Both the position numbers and the translations under genes were made by a program. A DNA stretch of 6,582 nucleotides from an uncultured Clostridia bacterium. GTDB lineage: Bacteria; Bacillota; Clostridia; UMGS1810. Location of the stretch: the NCBI GenBank assembly GCA_937959315.1, contig CALGRC010000109.1, forward strand, positions 1 through 6,582, in the 5' to 3' direction. Below the pieces are notes generated by a model, which saw only the letters and a list, made by a program, of their open reading frames with translations, made no database searches and was not told where the DNA came from. Below, in pieces: positions 1 to 5,156 of the stretch. The number at the start of each line of letters is the position of its first letter. Position 1 is the stretch's first letter.

Positions 1-28
1 TTATTATGCTCTATTTTAATCTTTTTTC

Positions 29-57
29 ATTATATCACACTTTTTCTTTTTGCGCAA
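29..57 (-). promoter_or_regulatory. Promoter reading out of the left edge
   Basis: On the minus strand a weak -35 TTGCGC (52-57) is followed, after 17 bases, by a perfect -10 TATAAT (29-34) with an extended TGA just upstream of it. It sits directly beyond the terminator of the iron operon, so it probably starts the next minus-strand transcription unit, whose coding region lies outside the window. The surrounding DNA is very AT-rich, so a chance match is possible. Confidence 0.5.
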
Positions 58-70
58 TTTCCTATTATAT

Positions 71-104
71 AAAAAACCGGCCGGTTGTCATAACCGGCCG
101 GTTT
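71..104 (-). terminator. Rho-independent terminator of the iron operon
   Basis: A perfect 13-bp inverted repeat (arms 74-86 and 92-104, core AACCGGCCGGTT) surrounds a 5-base loop. Read on the minus strand the stem runs into six T residues (71-76). It lies 13 bases after the flavodoxin stop codon, so it closes the minus-strand operon. Each arm core CCGGCCGG is itself self-complementary. Confidence 0.92.
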
Positions 105-117
105 ATAATATGAAACT

Positions 118-549
118 TTACAAGGCGGCTGCCCGTTTTCCAAATTCCCTGCACTGTGCAAGTCCGGCATTATCCGGCATTTCATTTATCATAAGCCCTT
201 CCTCTTCAAAAAGCACAGCGCCGGCCGCCCGTACACGTTCTTCCCAATTCCGCATCCATTCGCCGTCCCCCCATCCATAGGACCCAAAAAGCGCAACATT
301 TTTCCCGGTAAGGCTGGGTTCCAATTCAGAAAAAAACGGCTCAAACTCTTCTTCTTCCAACACCTCAGCCCCCATAGCCGGGCAACCCAGCAGCAAAATA
401 TCATACCCAGCAGCATCGGACGCTGTGATATCTGAAACAGAAAAGCACGCGCACGCTGGGCAGCTCTCTTTCGCCCCTTCCCATACAGCCTCTGCCATTG
501 CCTGCGTATTCCCTGTACCGCTCCAATACACAATGACCACTTTACTCAT
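118..549 (-). CDS. Flavodoxin, short-chain clostridial type
   Basis: This encodes a 143-residue cytoplasmic FMN-binding electron carrier that can stand in for ferredoxin. The phosphate-binding loop S-G-T-G-N-T is at residues 10-15, right after a hydrophobic first strand (VVIVYW). The loop GCPAMGAEVLEEEEFEPF and the later GSYGWGDGEW segment match the two FMN-ring loops of clostridial flavodoxins. The length is normal for the family. The ATG at 549 is preferred over an in-frame ATG at 576 because AAAGGAGG (558-565) lies 8 bases before it. It is the last gene of the iron operon, 78 bases after the DUF3793 gene, and is followed by a strong terminator. Flavodoxins are commonly induced under iron limitation, which fits this location. 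Which redox partner it serves cannot be seen. Confidence 0.95.
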   Translation of the reverse strand: MSKVVIVYWSGTGNTQAMAEAVWEGAKESCPACACFSVSDITASDAAGYDILLLGCPAMGAEVLEEEEFEPFFSELEPSLTGKNVALFGSYGWGDGEWMRNWEERVRAAGAVLFEEEGLMINEMPDNAGLAQCREFGKRAAAL

Positions 550-627
550 ATCCAAAGCCTCCTTTAAAATCAACACCGTATCTATTCCAAAAGGCAGTAT
601 GCCAAATTGCTTTCCTATTGAAATATG

Positions 628-1182
628 CTATACCGTACAAAACAACTGTATCAAAGTTTCCCCTTCTTTCATTTTTTTCAAAATCGCCTGCCGGCAGGCC
701 TGGTATTTGGAAAACGTCTCTTTTGCAGCCCTCTCATTATGATATACCTTCCATTCCCCGCTGAACAGGTACCCTTTTCCACGGCATGCAATAAAACTTT
801 CAATGTCATAGACAGGGTAACCCAAAAATGCACCGATTTCATGCGGAAACTCCTTATCGTTACATTGGAGCCGCAGCTTTAATACAGCAAGATATTGATC
901 CAATGTTCCATCAGCAGGATAACCAAATGCATATAAAAATGCCTGTATCTCTGGCTGCAATACATGCGTATACAACACCTGTTCCCGGTATGCCAAGAGT
1001 AAAACCCGTTTTTCACATTCACACAATGGCTGCAGTACAATGCCGCTGCGGCCAAGGCAGTTGTTGAACTGTTCCAGTTCCCGATGGACATTGGGATAGT
1101 CCCTTTTATAGCAGGCGACCAAATTTGCCGGTTTCATCCCCGCCAGCGCCGGGCCGCAATGATAGGCAATATATGTTTCCAT
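628..1182 (-). CDS. DUF3793 family protein, Cys-rich
   Basis: This 184-residue protein is predicted to be soluble and cytoplasmic, with no signal peptide or membrane segment. I recognise it as DUF3793, a clostridial family of unknown function. The signatures are an N-terminal HCGPALAG (8-15) followed by KPANL, a central EFPHEIGAFLGYP (111-123), and a C-terminal GEWKVY (142-147). It has nine cysteines (9, 24, 42, 54, 56, 107, 133, 163, 182), including a C-E-C pair, plus an H-C pair at 8-9. A metal or redox role is therefore possible, but this is inference. The ATG at 1182 has AGGGGG (1191-1196) 8 bases upstream. A palindromic operator and a likely internal promoter sit just before it (1200-1231), so it and the flavodoxin gene may form a separately controlled distal segment of the iron operon. 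Confidence 0.88.
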   Translation of the reverse strand: METYIAYHCGPALAGMKPANLVACYKRDYPNVHRELEQFNNCLGRSGIVLQPLCECEKRVLLLAYREQVLYTHVLQPEIQAFLYAFGYPADGTLDQYLAVLKLRLQCNDKEFPHEIGAFLGYPVYDIESFIACRGKGYLFSGEWKVYHNERAAKETFSKYQACRQAILKKMKEGETLIQLFCTV

Positions 1183-1199
1183 CAGCAGAACCCCCTATT

Positions 1200-1215
1200 G
1201 TTAGTTATAACTAAC
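1200..1215. promoter_or_regulatory. Perfect 16-bp palindromic operator before the DUF3793 gene
   Basis: GTTAGTTATAACTAAC is self-complementary over all 16 bases. It lies in the 34-base gap between the DUF2325 stop and the DUF3793 start, and it overlaps the -10 element of the predicted internal promoter. The half-site GTTAG/CTAAC is the same as in the dyads at 4342-4355, 4878-4893 and 4902-4921. The 6-base spacing between half-sites matches the 4878-4893 site exactly. It is inferred to be the binding site of the iron operon's repressor, perhaps of the DtxR family. Confidence 0.7.
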
Positions 1216-1231
1216 TTCAAGGCAACGGCAA
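1204..1231 (-). promoter_or_regulatory. Likely internal promoter for DUF3793 and flavodoxin genes
   Basis: On the minus strand TTGCCG (1226-1231) and TATAAC (1204-1209) are separated by 16 bases. The -10 lies inside the perfect palindrome at 1200-1215, the usual place for a repressor to block polymerase. The start point would be near 1197, leaving a very short leader that still includes the AGGGGG ribosome binding site. Confidence 0.45.
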
Positions 1232-1507
1232 ACACTCTTTGAGCGCTTCCTGCAAAGCGCACGCACTGGAAGAATGGCAGTGTTTAACGACCGCGCCCGC
1301 TTTTTCCGCCTGTTCCGACGCCACATTGGCCATTTTATGCGCAACCGTTCTGGTAAAAACAATCACCAAATCCGGCCGGCCTATCTGGTTTTTAAAATCT
1401 GCCGGGCATTGGGTGAAGACTTTGCATTTTTTACACCCATGCTGTTTGCATATTTCCTTATACCGGCAATGCATCCGGTCATGCCCGCCCACAATTACCA
1501 CACACAT
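1217..1507 (-). CDS. DUF2325 family protein, Cys-rich
   Basis: This 96-residue cytoplasmic protein is of the small DUF2325 type. It starts with MCVVIVGGHDRM and has H-C-R-Y-K near residues 13-17. A central segment (residues 45-60) reads PDLVIVFTRTVAHKMA, and it ends with the H-S-S-S-A signature (78-82). The pattern suggests a small Rossmann-like alpha/beta fold. It carries nine cysteines (2, 14, 20, 25, 28, 34, 77, 83, 92) and several histidines, a high load for so small a protein. Metal binding is plausible but not shown. The family's function is unknown to me. The ATG at 1507 is chosen over a TTG at 1534 because AAGGAAG (1518-1524) lies 10 bases before it and family members begin directly with the VVIVGGH strand. 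It lies between the FeoB-associated gene and the DUF3793 gene in the iron operon. Confidence 0.88.
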   Translation of the reverse strand: MCVVIVGGHDRMHCRYKEICKQHGCKKCKVFTQCPADFKNQIGRPDLVIVFTRTVAHKMANVASEQAEKAGAVVKHCHSSSACALQEALKECLPLP

Positions 1508-1583
1508 TGAAACGACACTTCCTTTTTTAAGCAATGTTGCTGCTTACCAGGGCGCTGTATCATGCATTTCCGGCAGCGGGGCA

Positions 1584-1606
1584 GCAGCGCCATATTATGG
1601 CGCTGC
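1584..1606 (-). repeat. 11-bp inverted repeat between FeoB-associated and DUF2325 genes
   Basis: The arms GCAGCGCCATA (1584-1594) and TATGGCGCTGC (1596-1606) are perfectly complementary around a single base; in RNA the AT-rich centre would form the loop. It lies in the 135-base gap between the two genes. No run of T follows on either strand, so it is not a typical terminator. It could stabilise or punctuate the operon mRNA. I see no gene in the rest of this gap (1508-1642). Confidence 0.5.
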
Positions 1607-1642
1607 CATTTCAAGCCCTTGCCTTCTACAGACGCCGCGCTG

Positions 1643-1795
1643 TTATTTTTTCCCATGGCAGATGCCAGACATCCCACAACCGCCGCAGTCTGAACCGCAG
1701 GAGCATGTCCCCGATTTTCTCTTTTTCCACATATTGCGGATAATCAACGCCACAACAGCGGCAAGCAAAACCGAAATCCCAATTGTCGCCGGCAT
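1643..1795 (-). CDS. FeoB-associated Cys-rich membrane protein, 50 aa
   Basis: This small gene encodes a single-pass membrane protein. Residues 3-20 form a hydrophobic helix (IGISVLLAAVVALII). A basic stretch W-K-K-R-K follows, then a glycine/cysteine-rich tail with cysteines at 31, 33, 37, 40 and 46, ending G-I-C-H-G-K-K. By the positive-inside rule the Cys-rich tail faces the cytoplasm. This is the layout of the FeoB-associated Cys-rich family, found directly after feoB in many anaerobes. Its exact role, perhaps accepting Fe2+ leaving FeoB, is not established. The start at 1795 has an AAAGGGG ribosome binding site (1804-1810) 8 bases upstream. It begins 42 bases after the feoB stop codon. 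Its short length makes it easy to miss, and a 65-residue open frame over the same DNA in another frame is not the gene. Confidence 0.93.
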   Translation of the reverse strand: MPATIGISVLLAAVVALIIRNMWKKRKSGTCSCGSDCGGCGMSGICHGKK

Positions 1796-1837
1796 TCCAG
1801 CCACCCCTTTCTATCCAGGCCATAAAGCATACGTCCT

Positions 1838-4321
1838 TTATTTTATCCCCAGCGCACGGCTTTCCGTCCTGCCAACCGTAAGCGCCGTACTCTCTTTATG
1901 CGGGCGGACCAATAAATAGACAATCAGCGCCGCACACAAGAACGCGATGGCCGTCCAAATACCAAATCCGCCGCCGGTAAACAAGCTGCCAATCTGAAAA
2001 ACACACAGGGAAACAACATAGGCGAAGATGGTCTGATATCCAATGGCGAACCACGTCCACTTCGCACTGTTCATTTCCCGCTTGATAGCGCCAATGGCCG
2101 CAAAACAGGGTGCGCACAGCAAATTGAATACCAGGAAGGAATATGCCGCCAAACCGGTATAGTTTGCCGCAAGGGTGCTCCAAATTTCCGCGCCGTCTTC
2201 GGCAACTTCTGCAAAACCATACAAAATACCAAAGGTACCAACCACATTTTCCTTTGCAATCAAGCCGGTAACCGCCGCAACAGCCGATTTCCAGTCGCCC
2301 CAGCCCAGCGGGATAAACAGCCACGCAATGGCGTTTCCAATATTGGCTAGGATGGAATGGTTTAAATCCTCTACCATACCGAACGAACCGTTTTCAAACC
2401 CGAACCCTTGCAAGAACCACAGCACAATGGTGGACAGCAAAATGATGGTACCGGCCTTTTTGATAAACGACCATCCGCGCTCCCACATACTCCGCAGCAC
2501 ATTGCCCACCGTCGGCAAATGGTAAGCAGGCAGCTCCATCACAAACGGCGCCGGGTCGCCTGCAAACAATTTGGTTTTCTTGAGCATAATGCCCGAAACA
2601 ATGATCGCCGCAATGCCCACAAAGTACGCGCTGGGCGCAACCCACCAAGCATTTTGGAACAGCGCGCCTGCAATCAGCGCAATGATTGGCAGCTTGGCGC
2701 CGCAGGGAATAAAAGTCGTAACCATCACGGTCATTTTCCGGTCGCGGTCGTTTTCTATTGTCCTGGTCGCCATAACGCCGGGCACCCCGCAGCCAGTCCC
2801 AACCAAAATCGGGATAAAGGACTTCCCTGACAGGCCGAATTTCCGGAAAATCCGATCCATGATAAACGCAATCCGCGCCATATAGCCGCAGCCCTCCAGG
2901 AACGCCAGAAAAAGGAACAGCACCAGAATCTGCGGCACAAACCCCAGTACTGCGCCGACGCCGCCGACAATCCCATCTAAAATCAGGCTGTTAAGCCAGC
3001 CGGCAGTCCCCAACACCGTCAATGCGCCTTCTATCAGCACCGGAACCCCGGGCACCCAAACACCAAAGTCGGCCGGGTCGGGTTCTGCCATCTCCAAGGC
3101 CTGTTCAAAATCGCCAATAGCAACCGGGATGGTTTCTTCCACAACGCCCGCTTCATTTTCCACCTCAGCAACAGCCGTCACACCGGCCGCATCCGCCAGG
3201 AAGGCATCCACCACAGACTGGTCTGGCTCTTCGGCCTCCATGGTTTCAGTAAACCCTGCGGTATCAATGCCAGCTTGTTCCGCTGCGCTGACAAAAGCTT
3301 CTATTTTCAGTTGTTCGGTTTCCCATTCGCCCACCGACTCCTCATAGGCAGACGAGCCAATGCCAAACAGGTGGAACCCTTCGCCAAACAAGCCGTCGTT
3401 TGCCCAATCGGTCGCCCAGGTCCCCACCGTCGTCACCGATATATAGTATACAATCACCATAACAGCCGCAAAAATCGGCAACGCCAGCCAGCGGTTGGTC
3501 ACCACACGGTCAATTTTATCCGACACGCTCATGTTCCCCTTGTTCTTTTTGCTGTAACAGGATTTGATAATCGAATGGATAAATTCATACCGCGCGTTGG
3601 TGATGATACTCTCCGCATCGTCGTCCAATGCTGCTTCTGCATCTGCTATGACATCTGATACATCCGGTGTGTTTTTCACAATACCACCAATTTTATCATC
3701 CCGCTCAAACAGCTTAACCGCGCAAAAACGCCGCTGTTCTTCCGGTATGCTTTCATCCAGGCGGCCGGCAATCTGGCTGAGATACCCTTCTACCGCGCCG
3801 GAAAATTCGTGAACATGCGCAAACGGCTTACCAGATTTTGCAGCCGAAACCGCTTTCTCAGCAGCTTCCCGCACACCCGTGCCTTTGAGGGCAGAGATGG
3901 GGACTACCTCACAGCCCAATGCTTTGCCAAGCGCCGCAAAACGGATGGTATCGCCGCTTTTTTGAACCACGTCCATCATGTTGACGGCTATCACAACCGG
4001 GATACCCAATTCCGCCAGTTGCGTGGTCAAATAGAGGTTGCGTTCCAAATTGCTCCCGTCTACAATATTCAAAATGGCATCCGGCCGTTCTTGAATCAGA
4101 TAATTTCTTGCTACAACTTCTTCCAGCGTATAAGGCGACAGGGAATAAATACCGGGAAGGTCCATGATGATAACATCCTTGTGCCCTTTGAGTTTTCCTT
4201 CCTTTTTTTCCACCGTAACGCCCGGCCAGTTGCCCACAAACTGGTTTGCGCCGGTCAAAGCGTTGAACAGGGTGGTTTTCCCGGAATTTGGATTTCCGGC
4301 GAGCGCTATTTTTATCGACAT
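1838..4321 (-). CDS. feoB: Ferrous iron transporter FeoB
   Basis: This 827-residue inner-membrane protein imports Fe2+. The N-terminal G domain shows GNPNSGKT (9-16, P-loop), the switch threonine at 36, DLPG (54-57), NMMD (114-117) and ISALKG (142-147). A helical linker follows to about 275, then the first membrane segment (about 279-298). The two gate-like membrane regions carry their hallmark motifs: GTGCGVPG (508-515) and PCGAKLP (539-545) in the first, GLIAKENVVGT (686-696) and LCAPC (735-739) in the second. All motif cysteines are present. Between the first membrane segment and the first gate, roughly residues 323-420 form an unusually acidic insertion (26 Asp/Glu against one Lys) that should face outside. 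The ATG at 4321 has AGGAGGT (4329-4335) 7 bases before it. Two feoA genes precede it and its small Cys-rich partner follows. Confidence 0.98.
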   Translation of the reverse strand: MSIKIALAGNPNSGKTTLFNALTGANQFVGNWPGVTVEKKEGKLKGHKDVIIMDLPGIYSLSPYTLEEVVARNYLIQERPDAILNIVDGSNLERNLYLTTQLAELGIPVVIAVNMMDVVQKSGDTIRFAALGKALGCEVVPISALKGTGVREAAEKAVSAAKSGKPFAHVHEFSGAVEGYLSQIAGRLDESIPEEQRRFCAVKLFERDDKIGGIVKNTPDVSDVIADAEAALDDDAESIITNARYEFIHSIIKSCYSKKNKGNMSVSDKIDRVVTNRWLALPIFAAVMVIVYYISVTTVGTWATDWANDGLFGEGFHLFGIGSSAYEESVGEWETEQLKIEAFVSAAEQAGIDTAGFTETMEAEEPDQSVVDAFLADAAGVTAVAEVENEAGVVEETIPVAIGDFEQALEMAEPDPADFGVWVPGVPVLIEGALTVLGTAGWLNSLILDGIVGGVGAVLGFVPQILVLFLFLAFLEGCGYMARIAFIMDRIFRKFGLSGKSFIPILVGTGCGVPGVMATRTIENDRDRKMTVMVTTFIPCGAKLPIIALIAGALFQNAWWVAPSAYFVGIAAIIVSGIMLKKTKLFAGDPAPFVMELPAYHLPTVGNVLRSMWERGWSFIKKAGTIILLSTIVLWFLQGFGFENGSFGMVEDLNHSILANIGNAIAWLFIPLGWGDWKSAVAAVTGLIAKENVVGTFGILYGFAEVAEDGAEIWSTLAANYTGLAAYSFLVFNLLCAPCFAAIGAIKREMNSAKWTWFAIGYQTIFAYVVSLCVFQIGSLFTGGGFGIWTAIAFLCAALIVYLLVRPHKESTALTVGRTESRALGIK

Positions 4322-4341
4322 ATGGAATACCTCCTAATAAA

Positions 4342-4355
4342 GTTAGAAAACTAAC
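4342..4355. promoter_or_regulatory. GTTAG-N4-CTAAC dyad between feoA and feoB
   Basis: GTTAGAAAACTAAC on the plus strand is an inverted repeat of the same 5-base half-site seen in the other operon dyads, here with a 4-base spacer. It lies in the 48-base gap between the second feoA and feoB, 6 bases upstream of the feoB ribosome binding site. A weak promoter may precede it on the minus strand (TGCACA, 16 bases, TAAACT), so it could be an operator tuning feoB separately. As an RNA hairpin it would be weak. The shorter spacing makes it a less certain site than those at 1200 and 4878. Confidence 0.45.
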
Positions 4356-4369
4356 CAATGTACAAAAGT

Positions 4370-4591
4370 TTAGCTTACCAAGATCATCTGTGCATCTGCT
4401 TTCCGCAGGCTGAGCTCATATCCGCGGACGGTGATTTCCACCGGGTCGCCAAGCGGCGCAACCTTGCGCACATAAATCTCACAGCCCTTTGTAATGCCCA
4501 TATCCATCAGCCGGCGCTTAACCGCGCCTTCCCCGTCCAGCTTTACGACTTTTGCCGTCTGTCCAACTTTTACATCCCGTAACGTCCGCAT
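4370..4591 (-). CDS. feoA: FeoA family protein (second copy, next to feoB)
   Basis: This 73-residue cytoplasmic protein has the SH3-like FeoA fold. It begins MRTLRDVKVGQ, has a central R-R-L-M-D-M-G-I-T-K-G segment, and ends with the diagnostic GDPVEITVRGYELSLRK. FeoA is thought to bind FeoB and support its transport activity. The ATG at 4591 is preferred to an in-frame ATG at 4615 because AAGGGAG (4598-4604) sits 6 bases upstream and family members start at this point. The upstream copy ends 32 bases before it, and feoB begins 48 bases after its stop. Its C-terminal motif differs clearly from that of the first copy, so the two are distinct FeoA subtypes rather than a recent duplication. Confidence 0.95.
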   Translation of the reverse strand: MRTLRDVKVGQTAKVVKLDGEGAVKRRLMDMGITKGCEIYVRKVAPLGDPVEITVRGYELSLRKADAQMILVS

Positions 4592-4623
4592 AAACAGCTC
4601 CCTTTCTATTTGCAAATATCATT

Positions 4624-4836
4624 TCAAACCATAATCCGGTTGGCCATAGCTTTGTCTATTGCCACACGCGCATCCTTTACATGCACAATCACATTGCCGG
4701 CAATTTCCGATACCACCGTGACCTCGCTGCCCTCAACAAATCCGAGGCTTTCCAAAAAACGCCTGGTTTCATCCTTCCCGTTGATTTTGAGAATCTGTTT
4801 TTTTTCACCAACGCCCGCCATTGATAACGGCATCAT
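4624..4836 (-). CDS. feoA: FeoA family protein (first copy, operon leader)
   Basis: This 70-residue SH3-like FeoA protein begins MMPLSMAGVGEKK and has F-L-E-S-L-G-F-V-E-G followed by VTVVSEIAGNVIVHVKDARVAI, ending M-A-N-R-I-M-V. This is the clostridial FeoA subtype found first in paired feoA-feoA-feoB operons. Three starts are in frame. The ATG at 4848 has only a poor ribosome binding site. GGAGG (4842-4846) lies 5 bases before the ATG at 4836 and 8 before the ATG at 4833, so one of these is the real start. It is the first gene after the operon promoter, with a leader of about 60 bases containing a 16-bp dyad. It probably assists FeoB, but how its role differs from the second FeoA is not visible. 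Confidence 0.93.
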   Translation of the reverse strand: MMPLSMAGVGEKKQILKINGKDETRRFLESLGFVEGSEVTVVSEIAGNVIVHVKDARVAIDKAMANRIMV

Positions 4837-4877
4837 ATCCCCCTCCATTCTGCCCGTCCCAATTTGTATGCACCGTA

Positions 4878-4893
4878 GTTAGTGCACACTAAC
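4878..4893. promoter_or_regulatory. 16-bp operator dyad downstream of the feo start point
   Basis: GTTAGTGCACACTAAC has perfect 7-base arms (GTTAGTG and CACTAAC) around two central bases. It has the same 16-base geometry as the perfect palindrome at 1200-1215. Relative to the predicted start near 4898 it covers about +6 to +21, where a bound repressor would block transcription. Recurrence of this motif across one iron operon supports a dedicated metal-dependent regulator. Confidence 0.7.
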
Positions 4894-4901
4894 AACCAAC
4901 T

Positions 4902-4921
4902 GTTAGTTTACCACAACTAAC
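4902..4921. promoter_or_regulatory. 20-bp operator dyad inside the feo promoter
   Basis: On the minus strand GTTAGTT and AACTAAC are inverted around six bases, giving a 20-base dyad placed between the -35 and -10 elements and overlapping the -10. The half-sites equal those of the neighbouring operator at 4878-4893, but the spacing is 4 bases wider. It may therefore be two overlapping imperfect 16-base sites. Its position predicts direct competition with RNA polymerase. Confidence 0.6.
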
Positions 4922-4933
4922 CATACTTGTCAA
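4905..4933 (-). promoter_or_regulatory. Main promoter of the feo operon
   Basis: On the minus strand a consensus -35 TTGACA (4928-4933) and a -10 TAAACT (4905-4910) are separated by exactly 17 bases. The start point would be near 4898. One operator dyad overlaps the spacer and -10, and another lies just downstream, so the promoter is strong but evidently repressible. The divergent LCP-like gene's promoter is about 157 bases away. I see no gene in the 4849-5156 region, only these sites and an AT-rich spacer. Confidence 0.8.
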
Positions 4934-5090
4934 TCACTTCTTTCAAACCTTTTCTATTTTGGTATGCAATCTAAAAACCAAACTGTTTTCCTTCTTTTTT
5001 TTGTCAAATCATACAAATTGGCAAACAGGCAAAAAATCAGGGGGTTCCGGGCCGCCGCATAAAAAAGTTCTGCAATGGGTACAATCCCTA

Positions 5091-5119
5091 TTGAAATTCC
5101 CTGCTTTTTCCGATACAAT
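5091..5119 (+). promoter_or_regulatory. Promoter of the LCP-like gene
   Basis: TTGAAA (5091-5096) and TACAAT (5114-5119) are separated by 17 bases, a good vegetative promoter. Transcription would start near 5126, giving a leader of about 30 bases that contains the GGAGG ribosome binding site at 5144-5148. No GTTAG...CTAAC dyad overlaps it, so it is probably not controlled with the divergent feo operon. Confidence 0.75.
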
Positions 5120-5156
5120 AGAGGTAAACAGGAACGCACGTATGGAGGCATGACCG

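Noticed and set aside
1508..1534. Upstream TTG start extending the DUF2325 protein by nine residues
   Set aside because: The extension covers the ribosome binding site of the ATG at 1507 and adds residues not expected before the first beta strand.
1239..1919. A 226-codon open frame on the plus strand
   Set aside because: It runs antisense across the DUF2325 gene, the FeoB-associated gene and the end of feoB, has no ribosome binding site or recognisable motif, and is explained as a shadow of those genes.
3809..4354. A 181-codon plus-strand open frame opposite the start of feoB
   Set aside because: It is antisense to the conserved FeoB G domain, whose motifs are all intact, and its own translation shows no family features.
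4342..4355. The feoA-feoB dyad as an RNA terminator or attenuator
   Set aside because: The stem would be only five base pairs with a 4-base loop and no T run follows directly; an operator function fits the repeated half-site better.
4934..5090. A possible second feo promoter starting with TTGACA on the minus strand near 4990-5010
   Set aside because: The TTGACA before the poly-A run has no acceptable -10 at 16-18 bases, so it is probably a chance match in AT-rich DNA.
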